Below, piece after piece: positions 33,661-37,006 of a DNA stretch of 37,006 bases. The DNA comes from Candidatus Howiella intestinavium (GTDB taxonomy: Bacteria; Bacillota; Clostridia; Oscillospirales; Acutalibacteraceae). The position numbers and the translations under genes are program-made. Each line of letters starts with the position of its first letter. Position 1 is the stretch's first letter. The DNA lies in contig CAJFVX010000011.1 of the NCBI GenBank assembly GCA_904420585.1, forward strand, positions 1-37,006, written 5' to 3'. The notes beneath the pieces are model-generated. The model did no database searches, was not told the DNA's origin, and was given only the letters and a program-made list of their open reading frames with translations.

Positions 33661-34671
33661 ATGGCAAAAGTTACGGTTCTGGGCGCCGGGGGCTGGGGCA
33701 CCGCCCTGGCCATGGCGGCCTTGGGCAAGGGGCATGAAACCGCCCTGTGGACGCCTTTTGCAGAGGAGGCCGCCCATATTATGCAGCACCGGGAGCAGGA
33801 GAAACTGCTGCCCGGCGTGAAAATCCCGGAGGAAATCGGGGTGACCACCGATATACGCACCGCCGGCGGTTCGGACATCACTATTGTGGCTGTGCCCTCC
33901 CAGGCTGTGCGGGAGACGGCAAAAAAGCTGCGGGCGGCAGAGAATCCCGGCATCGTGGTCAATGTGGCTAAGGGCATCGAGGCGGGAACCTATCTGCGCA
34001 TGAGCCAGGTGCTGGCAGAGGAACTGCCGGAGGCGCGCATCGCCGTGCTGTCCGGCCCTTCCCACGCAGAAGAGGTGGCCCGGGGCGTCCCCACGTCGGT
34101 GGTGGTGGCGTCGGCCGATTTGCAGGCCGCCGAGGCTGTACAGCAGGCCCTTATGAGCCGGGCACTGCGCATCTATACCCATGAAGACATTGTGGGTGTG
34201 GAGCTTGGCGGCGCCTTTAAGAATATCATCGCCCTGGCCGCAGGCATATGCGACGGCCTGGGACTGGGGGACAATACCAAGGCTGCCCTTATGACCAGGG
34301 GGCTTACGGAAATCGCCCGGCTGGGCGTGTCCCTGGGGGCCAAGGAGAATACCTTTGCCGGTCTGGCCGGCATCGGCGACCTGGTGGTAACCTGTACCTC
34401 CATGCACTCCCGCAACCGCCGGTTCGGCATATTGGTGGGCAAGGGGGAGACGCCGGAGGCCGCCCTGCGGGAAGTGGGGACGGTGGAAGGATACCACGCC
34501 GTAAAGACGGCCTGGGAGCTGGCAAAGCGGCAGAAGGTGGAAATGCCCATTACCGAACAGTGCTATCACGTGCTGTACGAGCACTGCCCGGCCCGGGAGG
34601 CCATCGGCCATCTCATGGGCCGGCCGGGGCGTATGGAACGGGATTCCTCCTGGCTGGCCGACAGGCAATAG
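33661..34671 (+). CDS. gpsA: NAD(P)-dependent glycerol-3-phosphate dehydrogenase
   Basis: A 336-residue cytoplasmic dehydrogenase that reduces dihydroxyacetone phosphate to sn-glycerol-3-phosphate for membrane lipids. The Rossmann loop GAGGWGTALA is at residues 8-17; SGPSHAEEVARGVPTSV and the catalytic-site region LGGAFKNIIALAAGICDGLG carry the expected Lys and downstream NTKAALMTRGLTEI. The ATG at 33661 has GGGAGG seven bases upstream. It is the last gene of the DUF512-der-plsY-gpsA cluster and is followed by a terminator. Confidence 0.98.
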   Translation: MAKVTVLGAGGWGTALAMAALGKGHETALWTPFAEEAAHIMQHREQEKLLPGVKIPEEIGVTTDIRTAGGSDITIVAVPSQAVRETAKKLRAAENPGIVVNVAKGIEAGTYLRMSQVLAEELPEARIAVLSGPSHAEEVARGVPTSVVVASADLQAAEAVQQALMSRALRIYTHEDIVGVELGGAFKNIIALAAGICDGLGLGDNTKAALMTRGLTEIARLGVSLGAKENTFAGLAGIGDLVVTCTSMHSRNRRFGILVGKGETPEAALREVGTVEGYHAVKTAWELAKRQKVEMPITEQCYHVLYEHCPAREAIGHLMGRPGRMERDSSWLADRQ

Positions 34672-34683
34672 GAACCGGAGAAT

Positions 34684-34726
34684 AAAAGCGGGGACGGCTC
34701 TTTGGGCCGGATTACCCCGCTTTTTT
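34684..34726 (+). terminator. Rho-independent terminator after gpsA
   Basis: AAAAGCGGGG (34684-34693) pairs with CCCCGCTTTT (34715-34724), enclosing a second small stem (CGGCTC/GGGCCG with one G-U pair), and six T begin at 34721. It closes the housekeeping cluster before the fibre operon. Confidence 0.9.
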
Positions 34727-34826
34727 GCGGGGAACGGCCCGGTGCGGGTAAGCATAGACGTTGGGCAGCTCTTATACGGCGGTAAAAACGGGTTAGAGAT
34801 CGGCTGTCCAACTTTTAACTTTTGTA

Positions 34827-34855
34827 TTGCTATAAATTGCAGTTTGTGATATGAT
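34827..34855 (+). promoter_or_regulatory. Probable promoter of the surface-fibre operon
   Basis: TTGCTA (34827-34832), 17-base spacer, TATGAT (34850-34855), with a TG nearby giving an extended -10 character. The predicted leader (about 34862-34952) contains an eight-bp hairpin and a palindrome. Confidence 0.6.
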
Positions 34856-34891
34856 AAAACAGGAAATAAGCGGGCGGACAACGTCGCGTTT

Positions 34892-34946
34892 TTCCGGCAC
34901 TGTTCATTGCCGGAAGCAGGATAAATTTATCACAATTGGCGGTGAT
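34892..34946 (+). promoter_or_regulatory. Leader with hairpin, palindrome and possible ribosome-site pairing
   Basis: TTCCGGCA (34892-34899) pairs with TGCCGGAA (34908-34915). Right after it is the perfect 12-base palindrome GATAAATTTATC (34920-34931), a possible operator. ATCAC (34929-34933) can pair with GTGAT (34942-34946), which overlaps the extended Shine-Dalgarno-like GGTGAT of the next gene. These are possible control elements; none is proven. Confidence 0.45.
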
Positions 34947-34952
34947 GGATAA

Positions 34953-36029
34953 ATGGAAAGGACAGGAAAAAGGAAACTGTCTTTATGGAAAGTAGCTGCG
35001 GTAGTCCTTGCCATCCTACTGGTGCTAAGCGGAGGGGGGCTGGCAGCGCGGTACATATACCTGTGGAGCAGAGGGCCGGCGGAGACGACGGTGACGGTGC
35101 CGGACAACTTGATAGGCGAGCGGGAAGGCCTGCGTGCAGAGGGAAGCGGCGTGGAAGTGATAAGCGTGCCGCAGGCGATGGCCGGGGGGCGTGCAGACAC
35201 AGCGACCGGGGAAACGGACGGGGCGCAAGCGCGTGCGACGGTGCTGGAACTGTATGAAGGGCGGCCGGATGTGAACGAGGCGTTTGCAGTGCAGGGGATG
35301 CTGCCAGGAGATAAGGTGACGGAATACTATTGTGTGCGTGCCTATCACGAGGGAGATATCGAACTGCAGTTCCGGACGCTGGTGACGGAGGAGAGCAAGT
35401 CCCTGGGGAATGTGCTGGGGATTAAGGTGACCCACCTGGACAGTGGAAAGGTGCTGTGCGAAGGCCCGATAGCGGAGGTAAAAGAGAAATCCTACACCGA
35501 GGTGCTGGAGGGGAATGAAGCCGGGGAGACGACGGCGTATTACCAGATAGACGCATGGCTGGATACGAGCGTAGGGAATGAATACCAGGCGGCGCGGCTG
35601 ATGGCGGATTTTGAATGGTATGTGGAAGAGGAAGAGAACCCCGACATCAGCGATGAGCCGGTGACGAGTGAGGAACCGGTGACCAGCGAAGAGCCGATAA
35701 CGAGTGAAGAACCGGTAACAAGTGAGGAACCGGTAACAAGTGAGGAACCGGTAACCAGCGAGGAACCGGTAACGAGTGAAGAACCGGTGACCAGCGAGGA
35801 ACCGGTAACCAGCGAGGAACCGGTCAGCGGCGGCCAGGGAGAAGGGCCGTATGAATCGGAAGAACCCGGGGAGCCCGGTGAGCCGGAAGAACCCGGAGGA
35901 CTGACCCCGCCGCCGAAGACGGGCGAAGAAGGAGAAGCGGCCATGTGGGCAGTATTCCTGACGTCGGGCGTGCTGCTGGTGGTGGTGCTGGTAAGCCGGC
36001 GGAGAAAGGGGGAAGGGCGGCATGCATAA
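34953..36029 (+). CDS. Wall-anchored surface protein with EPVTSE repeats, possible fibre base
   Basis: A 358-residue protein. It has an N-terminal hydrophobic segment (about 13-35) that may be a signal peptide, a globular region (about 107-228) with MLPGDKVTEYYCVRAYHEGD reminiscent of CalY/TasA beta-sandwiches, nine acidic hexapeptide repeats (235-288), a Glu/Pro-rich linker, and a sorting signal: PPKTG (320-324), a hydrophobic stretch and RRRKGEGRHA. A sortase should link it to peptidoglycan. GGTGAT six bases upstream supports the ATG at 34953. It overlaps the CalY/TasA-like gene by eight bases, so it may be the anchor of a filament, as TapA is for TasA in Bacillus; this is an inference from position. 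Codon use is unlike the rest of the window: of ten Ile codons I count six as ATA. Confidence 0.82.
   Translation: MERTGKRKLSLWKVAAVVLAILLVLSGGGLAARYIYLWSRGPAETTVTVPDNLIGEREGLRAEGSGVEVISVPQAMAGGRADTATGETDGAQARATVLELYEGRPDVNEAFAVQGMLPGDKVTEYYCVRAYHEGDIELQFRTLVTEESKSLGNVLGIKVTHLDSGKVLCEGPIAEVKEKSYTEVLEGNEAGETTAYYQIDAWLDTSVGNEYQAARLMADFEWYVEEEENPDISDEPVTSEEPVTSEEPITSEEPVTSEEPVTSEEPVTSEEPVTSEEPVTSEEPVTSEEPVSGGQGEGPYESEEPGEPGEPEEPGGLTPPPKTGEEGEAAMWAVFLTSGVLLVVVLVSRRRKGEGRHA
35655..35816 (+). repeat. Nine 18-bp tandem repeats encoding EP(V/I)TSE
   Basis: Nine full 18-base units, with a partial tenth (GAACCGGTCAGC) after 35816. Units four and five are identical, as are six and nine; others differ by mostly synonymous changes (AGT/AGC, GAG/GAA, GTA/GTG). 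All stay in frame. The repeat gives an acidic stalk and could vary in copy number between strains. Confidence 0.95.
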
Positions 36030-36570
36030 TGCGAAGGGAATAAAGAAGCGGGCCGTCCTGCACATAGCGGTGATAGGGGCGCTGGGTGTGATGCTGGCGC
36101 TGACGACGCTGGCGCTGGTGACGTCGTTTGTGCGGAAGGAGGACAACCTGTTCGAAACGGGGCAGGTGAAGATAGAACTGAACGGCGGGCAGACCATATT
36201 CAACGGGGAAGACATGAACCTGGAACCGGGACGAGCAGCAGTGCGGACGTTCACGGTGGAGAATGTGGGGAACGCGGACGCCTATGTGCGGCTGTACCTG
36301 GAGAATGTGGAGGGAAGCCTGGAGAATGCGCTGACCTTTGCGATTTACGAAGGGGAAGAACAGCTGTACAGCGGGAAGGCCTCGGAGCTGACGAAGGAGA
36401 ATCCGTGCATAGATAAAAGGGCGCTGGCGGCTGGGGAGATACGGACGCTGACGGCGGTAGTGACCATGGAGGAAGAGGCGGGGAACGCCTATGAAGACGG
36501 CGGCCTGACCTTTGATATGACGGCCGACGCCGTCCAGGTCCGCAACAATCCGGATATTGCCTTTGAATAA
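36022..36570 (+). CDS. CalY/TasA-family (camelysin-like) fibre subunit
   Basis: A 182-residue exported protein. A hydrophobic segment (about 12-37, HIAVIGALGVMLALTTLALV) is followed by DNLFETGQVKIELNGG, the usual start of the mature CalY/TasA domain, then LEPGRAAVRTFTVENVGNAD and AYVRLYLENVEG, and the C-terminal FDMTADAVQVRNN. CalY/TasA proteins form extracellular fibres and need the signal peptidase SipW, which starts 181 bases downstream. The ATG at 36022 overlaps the stop of the preceding gene, with GGGGGAAGGG upstream. Isoleucine is coded by ATA seven times, ATT twice and never ATC; the last 25 or so codons return to the window norm. Confidence 0.9.
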   Translation: MHNAKGIKKRAVLHIAVIGALGVMLALTTLALVTSFVRKEDNLFETGQVKIELNGGQTIFNGEDMNLEPGRAAVRTFTVENVGNADAYVRLYLENVEGSLENALTFAIYEGEEQLYSGKASELTKENPCIDKRALAAGEIRTLTAVVTMEEEAGNAYEDGGLTFDMTADAVQVRNNPDIAFE

Positions 36571-36634
36571 CTTTCCGAATCAAACGATTAGCGAAAGAAA
36601 GAGGCTTGTTGACTGTAAAGACAAATTGTAAATA

Positions 36635-36712
36635 GCAAATCACCGTCCCTTCCCGCCCGGTGCGGGAAGGGCGGGACGCAAAGGGTATAAGCTGCGGTTT
36701 ATGCCTTTTGCG
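36635..36712 (+). promoter_or_regulatory. Structured leader of sipW, possible cyclic-di-GMP-I-like riboswitch
   Basis: GCAAA (36635-36639) is followed by a long hairpin (CCG plus CCCTTCCCGC pairing with GCGGGAAGGG plus CGG, 36643-36674), then GGACGCAAAG (36674-36683), a second stem (GGTATAA with TTATGCC), and TTTTGC (36706-36711), which could close with either GCAAA. This order resembles the GCAAA-hairpin-GACGCAAAG core of GEMM/c-di-GMP-I riboswitches. The conserved GNRA loop and the usual 3' half are not seen, so this could also be another structured RNA. It ends about 23 bases before the sipW ribosome site. Confidence 0.4.
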
Positions 36713-36751
36713 CCCTGTTGGGGATAAGGAATCTGGGAGGCGGTAGACAGC

Positions 36752-37006
36752 ATGAAAAAGGCCTTGCGCATCGTGGGAAATATCCTGACGGCGCTGATTT
36801 TGATTTTTGCCCTGTTTGTTATGATTTTTACCGTGGTATCGGTCAACACTGTAAACAGGGAAGAAGCCAGCATATTTGGCTATAAGCCCTATATCGTCCT
36901 GTCCGACTCCATGCAGGATACCTTTGAAGTGGGCGATATGGTCATCAGCAAGTCGGTGGACGTCTCTACCCTGGAGCCGGGTGACATCATAACCTTTTCG
37001 TCTATA
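36752..37006 (+). CDS. Signal peptidase I, SipW type, N-terminal part
   Basis: The first 85 codons of a membrane signal peptidase, cut by the right edge of the window. It begins MKKALRIVGNILTALILIF, with a membrane segment about residues 8-32, then the catalytic serine box VLSDSM (S53) and VGDMVISKSVDVSTLEPGDI, the pattern of S26B, ER-type peptidases such as SipW. The second catalytic residue lies outside the window. The ATG at 36752 follows GGGAGG at eleven bases. Its position right after a CalY/TasA gene supports the SipW assignment: it would remove the signal peptides of the fibre proteins. Confidence 0.88.
   Translation, partial: MKKALRIVGNILTALILIFALFVMIFTVVSVNTVNREEASIFGYKPYIVLSDSMQDTFEVGDMVISKSVDVSTLEPGDIITFSSI

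Noticed and set aside
35655-35816. Possible CRISPR array
   Set aside because: The units are contiguous 18-base repeats without spacers and are in frame within a coding region.

Overview
The window is a chromosomal segment of a GC-rich, anaerobic, Gram-positive bacterium of the class Clostridia, most likely a gut member of the Oscillospirales. This is inferred from clostridial-type MurD, Der-PlsY-GpsA, YlmC and DUF177-RpmF genes, a secreted enzyme with a type I dockerin, cell-wall sorting signals of the variant form SPKTG/PPKTG, and a CalY/TasA-type gene followed by a SipW-type signal peptidase. No rRNA, tRNA, insertion sequence, phage gene or CRISPR array was seen. Almost all genes are on the plus strand; only the AraC-type regulator is on the minus strand.

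Layout. 1-4740: the end of murD, a tightly packed pair of M42 metallopeptidases, a GNAT acetyltransferase and a PLP enzyme of the methionine gamma-lyase/YnbB family, closed by a bidirectional terminator. 4749-16447: a glycan-degradation locus. An AraC regulator is divergent from a 2005-residue wall-anchored GH78-like enzyme, followed by a 1416-residue secreted GH31 enzyme with an inserted PA14 domain and a C-terminal dockerin. 16544-21819: a YlmC/YmxH sporulation protein, then the overlapping trio MoxR ATPase - DUF58 - TgpA-like transglutaminase. 21913-25213: a PD-(D/E)XK nuclease/XPD-DinG helicase fusion and a cytidylate-kinase-like protein. 25316-29257: DacF-type D,D-carboxypeptidase, glucose-6-phosphate isomerase, a small P-loop protein and a GrpB-family protein. 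29311-30138: a consensus promoter, DUF177 (YceD), ribosomal protein L32 and a terminator. 30180-34726: a PDZ/radical-SAM/DUF512 protein, der, plsY and gpsA, then a terminator.

34827-37006 is the most unusual part. A promoter with a structured leader precedes a wall-anchored protein with nine EPVTSE-type repeats and a PPKTG sorting signal. Overlapping it is a CalY/TasA-family filament protein, then a leader RNA with a three-stem architecture, then the start of a SipW-type signal peptidase cut by the window edge. The first two genes use codons very unlike the rest of the window (ATA for Ile, and many ACG, GCG and GGG), and usage returns to normal close to the end of the second gene. I read this as an acquired or mosaic surface-fibre operon in which one protein would anchor fibres to the wall and SipW would process the subunits. 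The leader before sipW shares the GCAAA - hairpin - GGACGCAAAG arrangement with cyclic-di-GMP-I riboswitches, but its 3' half does not match clearly.

Calls rest on reading translated sequence and motifs by eye; no database search was run.
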